From assembly GCF_001552215.1 (NCBI RefSeq), contig NZ_BCQT01000034.1, forward strand, positions 1 to 49,554: a stretch of DNA of 49,554 nucleotides, written 5' to 3'. The position numbers were made by a program, and so were the translations under genes. Source of the stretch: Actinomadura macra NBRC 14102. GTDB lineage: Bacteria > Actinomycetota > Actinomycetes > Streptosporangiales > Streptosporangiaceae. The notes beneath the pieces were generated by a model, which searched no databases, was not told the DNA's origin, and saw only the letters and a program-made list of their open reading frames with translations. This document shows positions 49,516-49,554 of the stretch, piece after piece (position 1 is the stretch's first letter; every line of letters begins with the position of its first letter).

Positions 49516-49554
49516 GTTGCCCCGGAGCGGGGCTCGCGGAAGCGGGTTCGGCGC
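49516..49554 (+). repeat. Leader element copy 3, running off the window
   Basis: TTGCCCC-GGAG-CGGGGCTCGCGGAAGCGG continues to the right edge. It is a looser copy: the C4/G4 hairpin and the GCGGAAG..GG..CGGC pattern are kept, the middle differs. Confidence 0.55.

Overview
The window is chromosomal DNA of very high GC content with strongly GC-biased third codon positions. The gene families point to an actinomycete: an F420-dependent luciferase-like monooxygenase, TIGR03086 and PIG-L proteins of the mycothiol type, RsbW/STAS/SpoIIE partner-switching proteins, an Excalibur-domain lipoprotein-like protein, a class II DAHP synthase and tandem rRNA promoters. The order Streptosporangiales (Thermomonosporaceae/Actinomadura-like) is my best guess, by inference only.

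Region 1 (about 1-11.7 kb) looks accessory. It holds a DUF488 fragment at the left edge, a membrane protein related to the middle part of LysM/BTAD proteins, an Excalibur-domain protein, a decayed TetR gene beside an intact palindromic operator, an SPFH protein with an unknown gene downstream, a GNAT acetyltransferase, a small HTH protein, a DUF2786 protein, a winged-helix HTH_42 protein, a serine beta-lactamase-like hydrolase, and a frameshifted remnant of a siderophore-interacting protein.

Region 2 (11.7-24 kb) is envelope and metabolic. It contains a YraQ-type permease translationally coupled to a TIGR03943 protein, a secreted double-psi-barrel (RlpA-like) protein with a long, structured 5' leader, an IclR / benzoylformate-decarboxylase-like / SDR cluster, an LLM monooxygenase, and a DUF3311 + sodium:solute symporter pair. 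A second GNAT and an APH-like phosphotransferase follow.

Region 3 (24-33.7 kb) contains a VOC protein; a two-gene operon of a Ro60-like (helical + vWA/MIDAS) protein with an ARPP-2-like protein; a PIG-L deacetylase; a class II glutamine amidotransferase; a HAD protein; a secreted HNH nuclease; an O-methyltransferase; NUDIX and AraC genes; and a TIGR03086 protein. A 12-bp motif (TTCGTCCAAGAC and a variant) lies upstream of the VOC gene, the methyltransferase gene and the AraC/TIGR03086 divergent promoter, which suggests a small AraC regulon.

Region 4 (33.7-49.55 kb) is more core-like: gltX, a TauE/SafE-cupredoxin fusion, a response regulator and a 1417-residue poly-HAMP hybrid histidine kinase. 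Divergent from the kinase runs a SpoIIE phosphatase / STAS / RsbW-like kinase cassette. Then come class II DAHP synthase, a group-2-like sigma-70 factor, thioredoxin and an RlmA-like rRNA methyltransferase. The window ends in three consecutive sigma-70 promoters, each followed by a copy of the same leader element. This reads as the promoter region of an rRNA operon whose 16S gene lies just beyond the right edge.
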